Shown: positions 33,488 through 45,209 of the stretch, piece by piece
Layout: every line of letters begins with the position of its first letter
Position numbering within the stretch: the first letter of the stretch is position 1
From: Papilionanthe hookeriana x Papilionanthe teres
Taxonomy: Eukaryota; Streptophyta; Magnoliopsida; Asparagales; Orchidaceae
Direction of reading: 5' to 3'
DNA: 64,000 nucleotides
NCBI GenBank assembly: GCA_022702705.1
Contig: CM040424.1
Location: 143,783,165 to 143,847,164, forward strand
The notes under the pieces: generated by a model
What the model was told of the DNA's origin: nothing
Databases searched by the model: none
Seen by the model: only the letters and a program-made list of their open reading frames with translations
Made by a program: the position numbers and the translations under genes

Positions 33488-35599
33488 TGTCGGCATTATT
33501 TTCAGGTTGTGTGTTTTATTTTGAAAAGGGGGTCGCCTAACAGAAATTGTCAGCGAATTTTAGATTTTAAATTTAATATATATACAATTTAGAAAGTAGT
33601 ATTTGATTTTGAAAATAATTTTAAATTTAAAAATTTTAAGATATGAAATATAACTCGATCTCACCATCCCGAATAGTTTACATAAACAAGCACCGCACCA
33701 CAAACCGTGTATCTATCCCGAAGAATAGACATCCGCTCGACGATGGGGCTTGATTAAATAAACTAGAAGATTTGTGACATCCGTTTGGTCCGCGAACCAA
33801 TTTTATAAGCCGACAAATTCCCTCGCTTAATATGAAAGCATTAAACGAGGTTTATATTACTCGAGTTCTTAAAATTCCTATAAGGGCAAGCCCCTATAGT
33901 TAATTACATCTTAAGTGACGGGAATCACCTAAGAAAACTCTCGATAATAATCAGTAGTTCTGCTCTCAAGAATTTCAAAGTTTAAGTTTTCAAGGGATTG
34001 AATTTTGGAATTTCAATAGGGAATGGATCAAATTTGGAACAATTTATTTCAAGAGTCCAAAGGAAGAGAAATAGGAGAAGTCGAGGATCCAAGAAGAATC
34101 TTGGCAACTTCCCAAACTATCCTATTATTTGGCTTCGAGTTTAAGAAAATCCTAATATTATTTGATATTTTGATCTTGCCAATTTTAATTAATTTGGACT
34201 TATATTTGTATGATAAAATCATACAAATAGCCTCGAAGATGTGAGGGTTTATGTCGTATCGGACGACTACCTCGGAATCCTAAAACCGGATAGGGCTTAA
34301 TTTGCAATGCAAATGCACTAACGAAGAGTTGAGGATTTATGTTGCACTAGGCAAACTACCTCGAAATCCTATGGCTTCATTATTTAATTCTAAGAGGGTT
34401 TTGCTGAAGTAGACTCAGGTTTTGCTGATGTCGATGGCCGTGCTTGCCCACCATGCTCCGAGCTCCTTGTTGTTGCAGAGGTTTAGTTATAGAAGTCATG
34501 AATCGGGAGATGAGAAAAGTGTTTTGGTTTAGAGAAAATCTTAATTTCCAAGTGTTTTTTATGTTTTATTTAAAACAAATCTTAAAGTTGATTATAACAA
34601 CACCGGTTAAGATCCTACGGTCCATCCTTCCAGCATCGTTATTTTTATCGGATTCACTTAGTCCAGATGAATTTGCTAAACTCAACTAAATGAGTTCCAC
34701 ACTTTCATTTAGACCGTGGGAAATCCCGTTAGCAACACGTAGGTTACATCATCCGAGGTATTCCCGATCATCCAACAAGATGTTTTAATTTAGTTGCAAT
34801 TGTAGTTTTGTGTTCTGTTTGTGATTAAATTGTGAGTTGTTTTATATTTTGAAATGTTGTGGCGGTGAATTTTATCTTGCAATGACTTTTAATTTAGTTT
34901 TGGTTTTAGTTTTAGGGACTATCCTAAAGGTGTGGGTTTTCATGCGACAGTTTTTTATCATGTAAGAAAAGTAAAGTGCATTTGCAATAAAGTAAATTGC
35001 AAGAAGGTAAATTGCAATAAAATAAAAGCGTACCTGGAGGGTCTTCCCGTCATCCCAAGCTGCACTTAAACACAATTTAGAGTATTTAAGCAAGTTCCTA
35101 GGTAAAGCTAAGGGAAGGGTTATGGTTTTCTACCAAGTTCCTAATCCTTTAACTAGTCATCTCCTATGACGTCTAGGTTCTTATGTTTTGGTTTGAGGAC
35201 GATTTTCTTCATCAAAGAACAATTAAGTTCAGTTGTTCTTATAAACATCCTATCATATTGAGGAAGTGCTTAAGAAGAATCTTAAACATCTTTTCAATAT
35301 TGCTTACAATTGTTTTAAGTCCAAATGAATTTAATTATACAAATGAATTAATCGTCCGAGAATCCAAGTTTTGTTGTTATCTTGCTCGGTTGAACTAGGA
35401 CATTTGAATATCCTATAAGTGAAGTAACATTTCATTTAACGTTCTGTTTAGGAGTTATGATAACCAAAGCTTTCGAGGGCAAATTGATGTTCAAATGGTT
35501 TATGATTTAATTTAATTTCAATTATCGGGTTTAAATTTGGAATAGTGTTCAAGTTACTTTATATTTAATTTCTTTATGTCTTAGGTGATGTTATTATTA

Positions 35600-36050
35600 T
35601 TTTTTTTAAATTCAATTTAATTTAACTTTAATTTAATTTAATTTAGCTTAGTTTCAATTTTGATTTAATTTGACTTGATTTTAATTTTAACTTGATTCTA
35701 TTATTTAATTTAATTTAATTCAATTTAGTTTGATTTGATATGAATTAATTTAATTTAATTTAATTTGATATAATTTATTTGTTTTAATTTAATTTTATTT
35801 AATTAATTTAGTTTAATTTGATTTAATTTAATATGTTTTAATTAATTTTAGTTTAATTTGATTTAATTTAATATGTTTTAATTTAATTTTATTTAATTTA
35901 ATTTAATTTTAACTTGTTTTAATTTAATTTTATTTAATTCAATTCAATTTAAATTTTAATTTAATTTTACCTTTAATTTTAATTTAATTGAAATTTTAAA
36001 AGGGTTTAATTTAAATAATTTTAACTTTAATTTAATTTAATGATTAAGTC
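35600..36050. repeat. TTTAATTTAA low-complexity tract, 3' LTR of F
   Basis: Degenerate short-period repeat of TTTAATTTAATT, about 450 bp, in the presumed U5. A copy is at 55610-56060 in the other LTR. It occupies the same relative place as the hairpin arrays of the solo LTR. Confidence 0.75.
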
Positions 36051-38101
36051 TTTTAGCATTTTAAATGTTAAACTTAGAATATCATTTTAATTAGGAATTA
36101 AATATTATGGAGATGATTAATTTAGGGATTCTTAAATTAAAGAACAAATCTCTTCCTAATAATATCCCTATTTTAATAATTCCAATTTTATTATTCTTCC
36201 AAATTTAATCAATTATTTAATTAAGGTTTATTTTAATTATTTTCAAATTGTTTGGTAGGTTTCTATTCTTTAATTATTTAAATTTCAATCATCCAAATCA
36301 GATTAGGATCAAATATTTTACTCTTAATTTTATTAAGCCTAAAGTTTTAATTAAAGATTAAAATTTTAATTATCATTTTGCCCCTTCAAGCTTAATAATT
36401 TCATAACTCACTAAGTTGAGCTTAAATTAACTTGAAACTTTTATATGACTTCACTCATATGTCAATAAAGACATGAGAGGAGAAAATGTGATTTTTCTAT
36501 ATTTAATTTAATTATGTAATTATTTTTGGTGGAAAATAAAGATTTCCAAGGAAAATTTAACAATATGACCAAGGGAAAGTCTCTGTCCTTAAGAAAATTA
36601 TGGGACATTCCTAATGACTAGAGGACCACTTGAACCAATTTTGGTGATTTTTTGAATTATATTATTTTTATTATAATTATTTTAAGTTTTGGAGTATTAA
36701 ATAATTTAAAAATAAAATAAAGGTTGAAAAATGAATTTTATATTTTACAAAAATCCCTCTGATATCAAGGGAATAAGAGAATCAATTTTTACAATTTTCT
36801 GATTTTTCTTTGATTTATTAGAATTATTTTAGTGGAAATGCTAAAAAAAATACATTTTTTTTTAAATTTTAAAATTACCATAGGGCTTTAAAATTTAATA
36901 TCTCATCAAATAGACCTAAGAAAAATATGGGGTTTGTTCCTAAGTGATTAGAATTCAAAATGTGATATTTTAGTGAATTTTATTATTTTTTAGATTTTTA
37001 TTATTTTTTAATTATTAAAATATTAAAATAATGCAAAAAATTAACTTTTTTAGAAAATTGCAATTTTATTTTTCTAAATTCCGCTGATATCAGAGAGGCT
37101 CCAAAACCAATTTGGTGAATTTTTGAAAAGTATTTTGAAAGTTATGAATTTTTAAAGTTTAAATTGGCTAAATGACTTAATCAACCCATTTAGTAGGGCT
37201 AACCAAGTCCAATTGACTTCAAGTTTTTATGGTAGATTCCTCTGATCCTAAAGGTCAGTGGAGAATTGATTTCAAGTCAATTTGATGCATGATTAGCTCT
37301 AATTAATTAAGGACCTATTTTGGGTGTTTAGGCCAATTAGGGTTATTCCAAGTGAATTAATTCAAAACCTATTTTTCATAGGGTCCTCTGGTCATAAGAA
37401 ATATCACCAAATTTTTCTAGAATTTATTTCACAACATGCTAATTATTGGATTTAAAATACTCAAAACAGCAACATGAATTTGAAAAATCAATAACTTCTC
37501 ATAGGGATGGCCTCTGACTTTGGAAAATTCGGGGAATGTTCCCAAATTCAGAGGCTTCAAAAGCCCTATGGTCTCATGCCATGGTGAATTTCCTATATGC
37601 ATGGAGAATTAAAACAATTCGAGAGGGTAAATAAATCATTAAAAATAAAATACTTGATGAAATTAAATGATTTCTTTTCCGCATTATTCTCCTCCGTTCA
37701 CTCGAGCAAGAGGGTATTTTTATTTTATTTTTCTGATTTTTCTACACAAAGTTATGCATTTTTGAAGTTTAGGGAATTAAATAAATCAAAAAATACCCTA
37801 ATTTCCTACTTATCCACGCGGCGCCACGCCATCCTCGGCAGCTCCGAAACGCCGCGTGTCGCGCTGCCATTCGACGCCGCCATCCAACTCAGTGCTCTAG
37901 GGGCCCGCTGTATCGTTCCATCTCCTCATCCGGCGCGATCCTGGCCGTCCGTCCGCGCGTGTATGGAATGAACGACATCCGTTCATCATCCCCAAGCGTC
38001 CTCACCCGAGAGCCGTCCACACTAAAACCCTAAGAACTCACTCATTTCTCAACGGATTTTCGTGTTCTTGTGCTCCATGGATTCGTCTTGAAGAGACGAG
38101 T

Positions 38102-38120
38102 ACATCTATACGGTGATCAT
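38102..38120. promoter_or_regulatory. conserved LTR motif ACATCTATACGGTGATCAT, 3' LTR of F
   Basis: Exact match to 22157-22175 of the solo LTR and to 58114-58132. About 490 bp downstream of the TATA-like box in sense direction. Confidence 0.6.
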
Positions 38121-38608
38121 GCATTGAAATTAAGGCATTTGAAATAGAGAATCTCCGAAGCTCGGGATAAAGAGTTAGCTCATACCTTTGCTCGGAGAAG
38201 TGTGGCTTCAATCCGAGGGCTGTGTCACCTTCGATTGGGTCCCAGCGAAGCTCCGGATGAAGTCTCCCGGTCTCGGTGAATTGCCTAGGTATGATTTCGA
38301 CCAAGCCCGATCACAAAGCTTGGAGTCCGGAACGGATGGGTGGCTCGGAGAGGGGGCTTTGCTTGGTCGACCTCTTCCCTTGGTCCGGTGAAGGTGTAGG
38401 CCAATCAATTTGAGGATTGATCCACTCGTGGAGAAGTGTCCCGGTTTTGGGTGGAATTTTGGTCGAGAAATTGGGCTCGTTGGTGGGGATTAGGGCAAAT
38501 TGTCACCTGGGGATCAACCGCTCTAAGTATGGAGAGTGTTCGGAGCAATTTTGGCAGGGTTTCAGTAAGGTCTGGTTCAGCACCTCTCATGGCCGAGAGG
38601 GGGTGGTG

Positions 38609-38618
38609 TTTAAATAGG
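38609..38618 (-). promoter_or_regulatory. putative TATA box, 3' LTR of F
   Basis: Minus strand CCTATTTAAA flanked by C-rich DNA; the other LTR has the same box at 58622-58629. It corresponds in place to the CTATAAAAG box in the solo LTR. Confidence 0.4.
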
Positions 38619-40970
38619 AGAGGGTGGAGGGCCTCCCAGGGGGGTTTAAGGCTTGGGATCAGCTGCTCTTGGCAAGAGAAGAACAGCTGCAATGGCCACT
38701 GGGGATGGGGCAGCTCAGCAGGTGAGAATTCCAAGTTTGGGCTCACATGTGAGCTCTCGGCCTGGTGGTTTCCGGCGGTTGTGGTGGCTGGCCGGCCGGG
38801 GTCGAGTCACCCTCAAGGTCGGGGAGGTCGGGGTCGGGGCTTAGTGCAGGTCAATTGGCCATGGACATGTGTAAAGGAGTTGAATTGAAATGGAATGGGG
38901 GGAAGGCTATTTTGGGTTCAAATGAGTCAACCTACCTTTTTAGGTTTGGTGCACCCTTCCATGGCTGATTTGGGCTGAGGGAGGATCAGATGAATCAGCT
39001 AGGAAATGGTAGAGAAGTCACCATCCATGAATATTTTGATTAATCATGGATTAGGGTGAAGCATTAAAAGGGTTAAAACCTTTTTAAGGGGGCTTAAAAG
39101 AGGCTCCTCCTTTTGCCATTAATGGCTTGATCACATGTCAAACCTTCCATGGCTTCAGGTGGCTTATCCATGGCTTGCATGTGGCTTCATGGCTTGTCTT
39201 TGGCTTGGGGAAAAGCTTGGACAATTTCATGAAAATGGAATTTGGAAATTTTGGTAATTTAGGAGTGATTTGATGGGATTTGGCATATGGCTTGATTTGG
39301 ATTTATTTTATCATGGGTTTAGAACTTAGGAGATGGTTCCATTCAATGGATGATGATATAAGGTTGTCATGTGGGCTTTGGGCCTTTGAAATTTAGTGAA
39401 GGTGGGCTTTTAAAGTGATTTAGGGAAGTGGGTTTTTTTGATTTTAGGATGCGAATTTTGCAAAGGATTGGATCCAATAAGTGTTGAATTTAGTTTAGGA
39501 ATGTTTCATGAATGATTTGGAATAAATTTGAAGTGTTTGGGCTAGGTTTGGGTTGGATTTGGACCTCTTTGGTGAATGGGCCAATATAGGTCAAATTGGG
39601 CTGACTTGGGCCAATGTTGGGCTAGGGTTGAAATTGATGTAAAATAAATGTTGGGAAATGTTTATGGGAGTGTTTCAAAGAGTTTTTGGCTTTGGTTGGG
39701 TTTTGATTTTGGGGTTTGGGCTTATTTGGGTTAGGTTTGGGTTTAGGTCAAAATTGGGCCTTTTAGCTTTGGGTTGAATTTGAGTGGGGTTTGGGTCTAA
39801 ATTTTGGGCAAATCATGTTAGTGTTTTGTTTGTGGGGATGTTAGGGAAGGTTTAGAAAATATTTGGGGTTAATTGGAGTTAAATTGGTTTGGTTTGGGTT
39901 AGGTTTGGGTCATGGGTCCAAATTGGGCTTTAAAGCCAAAAGTGAAATTGGATTCAAATGTCAATCAAATTGGACTTGGATCTGGTCTAGATTGGTGTTG
40001 GGAATGATAAATTGAAGTTTAGAATTGAAGTGGACCAGAATTTGGGTCAATTGGGTAGGTTTGGCTTGACATTGAGTTCACTTAGGGTTAAAATAGGTCA
40101 AATTGGGGGTTTTGACAAAAGTGGGGTAAATTGACAAAATTGGCCCATGGTGTAGTTGAACAAAAATGAAATTGGGAATATTTGGGATTTTCTAGAATTT
40201 TTTGGGAATTTTCTGAATTTTTGGATTTTTGGGTCAAGAGGGGTATTTTGGGTATTTGGAGGGTATTGGGAGGTATTTTTAGAATTTTTGGTATTTTTGG
40301 CTATGGATGATCAACTTGATTGGTGAGGAAATGTTCAAGGTTAATTTTGGGGAATTTTGGGTGATTTGGAAATTTTGAAAAATTTGGGTAATTTCAAGGG
40401 CTTTGGGTAGAGTTAGGCGGGTCCGGGGTCCCGGGGTCAAAAATTGAAAATTTGGAAAAATGAAGATTGAGTAATTGTAAGTGGAATGAAATCATTTTGG
40501 TTGAGCCATGAAGCCATATCAAGCCCACATGAGCCATGAAGGGACTCATTTGAGGTATTCACTATGTTGTTCCTCAACCCTCTTAGCGAGGGCTTAGGGG
40601 TTAAGGACCATCCATGTGAATCACCCTTATGAGTCAGGAGGTCAAGTTGGGTATGGGTGTGTTTTTAGGAGGTGTGTAAAAGTGTAGTGTGTAGGTGTAG
40701 TGTGTGTGTAAGTCAGCCCCTTCACTAGACCAGGCCACCTGGTGGTAGTCCTAAGGCCAAAGAGCCCTATAGGAACTCATCCTTTAAACTTTCACATTTG
40801 ATTTCAACCCTCTAGGTAATTAGGGGTCTATAGTCAAGTTTGTGGAGTTTGCAGGGAGTTAAGAAGTGGTTTGAATTTCTAAGTGGTGGGTCCCAAGTCT
40901 AATCCTCTAAGATAGTCGAAAGGAAAAGCCTAAGGCTAGATCCTAAGTACTAAAGAGAAGAAGAGATGAC

Positions 40971-40992
40971 CTCATCGAAAATGAGGTCAACA
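40971..40992. other. terminal hairpin at the U3 end of the F 3' LTR
   Basis: GACCTCAT and ATGAGGTC arms flank a short CGAAA loop, directly inside the CAACA terminus. The 5' LTR has the same hairpin at 60976-60996. Confidence 0.6.
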
Positions 40993-41404
40993 AATGGACC
41001 CCGATAGGTGTGGTGTGCTAACCAAGCACACCGCGCATATTGGCGTTGACCGAAAAGATCAACAAAACCAACACAGATGTCCAAGTGACAAACTTAGGAT
41101 GAAGTAGAAGAGTTTCCGCTGGGGAGTGTCAAGTATATCTCTGAGACTGGAGATTCCTGAACTCTCGCTGGGGAAAGGAAAAGGAGGTGAATCCCAAATC
41201 ACATGATCTGGGGGAATTTCAATTTAGATTTTATTTTGTTTCAATTTAAGTTTTGATGTGTGAGCTTAGATTTTAGTTTGAGTTTCAATTTAGATTGAAG
41301 TTTTGTTAAGATTAATTTGAAGGAATTCGAACTTGAAATGAAAATTGGAATTTTGTGGTTTTAGATGTAACATCTTCAACCTCAAAAGAAAATTAAATTG
41401 ATCG
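40993..41404 (-). other. 3' non-coding region of F next to the 3' LTR
   Basis: Contains no frame. A clear polypurine tract is not visible next to the LTR; the minus strand there reads ATCGGGGTCCATT, which is only a short G run. A CACACC/GGTGTG-rich segment lies at 41010-41035. Confidence 0.5.
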
Positions 41405-42175
41405 GATTGAATCATTGCAATGAGGAGAGATCTCAGAGCAATGCGGTATTGGATGTAAAATCCTTAACCTCAAGAGTTTGATTTTGATGTATTTCATTGC
41501 AATAGGGAAAGAATCCTAAAGCAATGCAGTCTCGGATGTAAAATCCTCAACCCCAAAAGTTTGACTTTAATGTATTTCATTAAGATAGGGAAAGAATCCT
41601 AAAGCAATGCAGTCTCGGATGTAAAATCCTCAACTCCAAGAATTTGATTTTGATGTATTTCATTGCGATAGGGAAAGAATCCTAAAGCAATGCGATCTCG
41701 GATGTAAAATCCTCGACCCCAAGAATTTGAATTTTGATGTATTTCATTGCGATAGGGAAAGAATCCTAAAGCGATGCGGTCTCGGATTTAAAATCCTCGA
41801 CCTCGAGAATTTGAATTTTGATGTATTTCATTGCGATAGGGAAAGAATCCTAAAGCGATGCGGTCTCGGATGTAAAATCCTCGACCCCAAAAGTTCGATT
41901 TTGATGTATTTCATTGCGATATGGAAAGAATCCTAAAGTAATGCAGTCTCGGATGTAAAATCCTCAACCCCAAAAGTTTGATTTTGATGTAAAAGTTTGA
42001 TTTTGATGTATTTCATTGCGATAGGGAAAGAATCCTAAAGCAATGCAATCTCGGATGTAAAATCCTGAACCCCAAAAGTTTGAATTTTGATGTATTTCAT
42101 TGCGATAGGGAAAGAATCCTAAAGCAATGCAGTCTCAGATGTAAAATCCTCAACCCCAAGAATTTGATTTTGATG
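41405..42175. repeat. 83-84-bp tandem array in 3' region of F
   Basis: About nine units. The landmark ATTTCATTGCGATAGGGAA recurs at 41491, 41574, 41657, 41741, 41825, 41908, 42010 and 42094. Spacing is 83-84 bp except for one step of 102 bp, caused by a 19-base duplication near 41975-42000. Each unit has CTCGGATGTAAAATCCTC. Plus-strand frames at 41727-42298 are products of the repeat. Confidence 0.92.
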
Positions 42176-42465
42176 GTAATTGATTTTGCAAGGATTTGTA
42201 GTGTTGATTTGAAAAGTGTGGAATTTTGGTGTTTCGAGAATTTCATGGAAGTTGTAAAAGATTTTGTGGAAAGAAACAGATTAGGAGGGAATCTGTAGAT
42301 GCTACATATCCCATTCAAAAGAGTGGATCGAAAATTGTTGGTTTGGATTGGATACAATTCTTCGCCACTAGATCAGAATCGAAAACCTCGTTGCTCCGTG
42401 TAAATAGAATCGACCGCTTCCATCCCAGACAAGGGAGAGAGTAGAACAGATTGGATTTCAGATTT

Positions 42466-42590
42466 GGAAGGTTAAGTTTGAATTTGATTGAGATTTGATT
42501 TAAAATCCGGAAGGTTGAATTAGAGTTTGATTGAGATTTGATTTGAGATCTGGAAGGTTGAATTTGAATTTGATTTAAAATTTGTGCTCG
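42466..42590. repeat. 43-bp tandem repeat, three units
   Basis: GGAAGGTT followed by a TTTGATTGAGATTTGATTT stretch, with starts at 42466, 42509 and 42552. Confidence 0.8.
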
Positions 42591-43059
42591 TTTTGTTTGT
42601 CCTTTAACAATTCAAATTTATTTTATCGTTCATTTAATGTTCATGTGAATTTGGTGTTCATCATTTTTTTATATTTTTTAGGAAAGTTTTCTTTTATTCT
42701 TTTTTTTGTTTCTTTCTGTTCTTTGTTCGAAGTTCATTTAACTTTAATGGCGTTTCTCAGTCAACTTGCACAAAAGAGGCGAAGGCCAAAAAACGTGACA
42801 TGGTCACTTTCATTCCAATCATGTTGAAGATACATCATACAACTCGATCTGGAATACATCTCATACAATCCATATAGACTCAAAACGGACTATGTATGAT
42901 CTTTGTCGATCCATCCAAAAAGGTATCTGTCGAAATCCACGTATCGAATAGTGAGGTACATGGTCAATAACATCACCTTCCAAGCCATCCTTGACAAGGA
43001 TGCCGTATGGATGTACGTTGGAGGTGTGATATTTTTCATGTAACTCACAGCTCGTAAGG
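42591..43059 (-). other. non-coding interval downstream of the AlkB ORF
   Basis: T-rich, then mixed sequence. It probably represents the 3' untranslated part of the AlkB ORF region. No domain recognised. Confidence 0.4.
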
Positions 43060-44524
43060 TCAGAGGCTCTCTAGCTCCGGGTCTGGCTGGAAGTGGTAGG
43101 GTGCTTTCCTGTCATCCATCCTTCTAAAAGTAACTGAGATCCGCTTCACGGGTACTCCCGGTAGGCAATGTTTAGCGACATCTGCTCCGTTGCCCTTTAG
43201 TGTCATGACGGAACCTACCGGTAATGGTATCTTTACCGGCCCTCGGAACTCACTCGGGCTCGCTATCCGGAGGTCGGATCCGAACATGATATTAGACTCG
43301 TTCGGAAAAGAAACTGTGCAGAAAGGTCCGACAAAGTCGTGGTGATCTATGTGCGGGGGTATGCGGTCACCCTTCTTGTAAATGTTAATGATGCAAGCTG
43401 TTGGGTATGCAATCTGCGGCGGTACCCTCCATGCTATCATTCTTTTTACCATCCTTTTGATGACTAATGGCATTGGATCCACCTGGCCATGACGGAGTAT
43501 CCCCGGTGGGTTTCCCTTTCTGTCTTCTGCGAAGTTGTAGCAGCATCCACATTGTATTGTAATTCTCCCTTTCCCTGGCATCCATCTCCGGGGTTCCGAG
43601 TAAGTGTTTTCTCTTAGGCGGCCCGCTCGGCCCATTCTTTTCAAATCCCGGATGCAGTCCACAATTTGTTGTTGTTCTTATTACGAGAACACGTCCGTAT
43701 GTAGCTCGAGGCCTTCTAGTATATTGATCCTCCTGCCTCGATTCTCTCGAAGTATTCGAAAGTCTTCTTCTCGACATTCTGCATTCTTTCTAGCTCGTAT
43801 TCTGGAATAATCTGCAAATGGCGAGGCCTGGTGACGTATTGTGGGATATATGGCTCAATCCCTTCACGTTCTCCTGCATACCTCGGCTCCTCGGGGATGG
43901 TGTCCGTCGGGACATCCTCCGGGGTTGCTTCGCAACAAGGTTATGCATTACTGGTGACTTTATCTGGTGGCGTGGAAGCCTTCCTTCTTCTGTTCTCCTT
44001 AAGATTTCCCTGGTCTCTTCTGTTATCCTCGGAGCTGGCCTCCTTCCTTCAGGTATCTGGTGAACTAGCATCCTTGAAGTATATGTACTGGCAGTAGCAA
44101 CTGCCTCGTCGTGCTGGTCCACTGCTAGTTTAGTTAACATCTTGCGGATACGGCGATTTTTATTTCTTCGCCGAGTTCGTTGTGAGAGTAGCTCTTCGTA
44201 TTTCCCGAATTTACGTAGGCGCGGCGGCGACAAGCTCGCCCTCTGCCGTAGCGACTACGGACTTGATTCTCTTGTCCTTTTCGGTGCTTGTTTTCCTTTT
44301 CTTGTCTGTTGGAGTGGTGGCTTGGGCCACCCACTTTCATTACTTGTTTGGTCGGGCGATTCCTCTCGGTCGAGCTGGGACCCGGTCACTTTCCTCGTAT
44401 TGCGAGCGCTGCTGGTGCGAAGTCCGAGTCAATCTCGATTATCGCTCCATCTTTCACCCTCTTTTCGTCGAGTGCAAGGCTTACGCCATTTCTAAAGTTC
44501 GGGACTCAACCGCTCGTTCGACAT
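43060..44524 (-). pseudogene. AlkB-like Fe(II)/2-oxoglutarate dioxygenase ORF carried by F (plant ALKBH9/10-type)
   Basis: Putative oxidative RNA demethylase. The catalytic block is open over 200 codons (43662-43060; the first triplet is GTG, so the true start is upstream). Visible features: YNFAEDRKGNPPGI; IINIY, giving the NxY 2-oxoglutarate motif; IPPHIDHHDF with the Fe ligands His104 and Asp106; PVGSVMTLKGNGADVAKHC with His165; and KRISVTFR with the R-x5-R pair (174, 180). Upstream in the same frame NILEGLELHTDVFS extends the homology but is followed by two TAA codons (43678-43683). A basic 147-codon block (44233-43790) and more to an ATG at 44524 lie one frame away, with three stops. It lies downstream of integrase on the same strand, so it would be expressed as an accessory ORF. 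The fold and residues are clear; activity and substrate are inferred. Confidence 0.85.
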
Positions 44525-44906
44525 TTCCCTGCGAAAAGACAAGGAAAAGGATCGAGGGCTATACTTAAGAACAAGAACATTAAGAAAATGTTTATTAAAG
44601 ACGGTTTTTTATTACTTTTTGTATTTTTAAATTTAACGGGAATGAAGTGGGATAAGATCGGGAAAGAGATTTTGATATGGAAGAGAAAACAAGGAAAACT
44701 TTATTATCATGATTTTATTTATTTTAGCACATTTTTTATTATCTTTGGGTTCGGACCCAATCATAAGTAACTACTTCGCCCGTGCTTCTAGGGATGAAGA
44801 ATTCATTCCTTCGAAACATCAGGTAGTGTAATACTTCTTCAAGTATCGTCCGTTGATCGGAAGCATATGTCGTTCTCCTTGGCGATTCACTAGGCTGGTA
44901 GGAGCC
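44525..44906 (-). other. interval between integrase and AlkB ORF
   Basis: About 380 bp, AT-rich in the middle (44580-44770). In sense orientation it continues the integrase tail (EEVLHYLMFRRNEFFIPR) for a short way after the stop and then shows nothing recognisable. Overlapping plus-strand frames (44142-44770) are antisense shadows. Confidence 0.45.
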
Positions 44907-45209
44907 TCACGAGTAGGCCGCCTCAACCACAAACGGCCCTTCCCAAGTGGGTTCAAATTTTCCTCCTATCTTGCGGTGTGCAAGGATAGGTCTCTTGAGA
45001 ACAAGAACTAAGTCACCAACTTTGAAGGTTCTTGGGCGGACCAATTTGTCATGGGCTTGAACCATCTTGGCTTGGTATAGTTCTAAATTCTGCTGCGCTG
45101 CAAGTCTTTTCCCATCCAGGCTTTCCAATTCTTCTAGCCCTAATTTGGCATTCTCTTCCGTCGTGATTTTGTTTGCAACTGCAATTCTGAGTGAAGGAAG
45201 CTGGACCTC
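44907..45209 (-). pseudogene. integrase C-terminal domain of F
   Basis: After the stop closing the core block, sense reading continues with ESLDGKRLAAQQNLELYQAK, FKVGDLVLVLKRP and GGKFEPTWEGPFVVEAAYS, the plant Ty3/gypsy integrase tail (GPF-type C-terminal module). It is open from 45128 to a stop at 44907. Confidence 0.8.

Larger units (their letters stand above)
33488..40992 (-). repeat. 3' LTR of element F
   Basis: 7505 bp. On the minus strand it begins TGTTGACCTCATTTTCGATG and ends AATGCCGACA. It holds, in sense order, a G/T-rich U3 (39000-40990), a TATA-like box (38609-38618), the 19-base conserved motif (38102-38120), a GC-rich island (37815-37990) and a TTTAATTTAA-type low-complexity tract (35600-36050). 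The last 152 bp at 33488-33639 have no counterpart in the 5' LTR. The LTR frames (for example 38436-38888) are not conserved between the copies and are not annotated as genes. Confidence 0.88.

Noticed and set aside
34444..34689. 81-codon frame repeated at 54462 in the other LTR
   Set aside because: It is similar only because the two LTRs are similar; the ends differ and it is antisense to the element.
34872..35093. 73-codon minus-strand frame present in both F LTRs (54891-55112)
   Set aside because: It is in the sense strand and could be a leader ORF, but it has no domain and two young LTR copies give no evidence of selection.
38020..38040. Telomere-like AAACCCTAAG
   Set aside because: Single occurrence inside an LTR, not a repeat.
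38436..38888. 150-codon Trp/Gly-rich plus-strand frame in the F 3' LTR
   Set aside because: The frame is not kept in the matching part of the 5' LTR and has no recognisable domain; the LTR is transcribed from the other strand.
41727..42298. Repetitive plus-strand frames in the 83-bp array
   Set aside because: They are by-products of a repeat unit whose 84-bp copies keep a frame by chance.
43060..43662. AlkB block as an independent host gene
   Set aside because: It lies inside F between integrase and LTR, on the same strand, without introns or flanking host sequence, so an element-borne ORF is the simpler reading.
44142..44770. Overlapping plus-strand frames of 117-160 codons
   Set aside because: They lie antisense to the AlkB N-terminal region and spacer, in three frames at once, with no domain; they reflect GC-rich composition.
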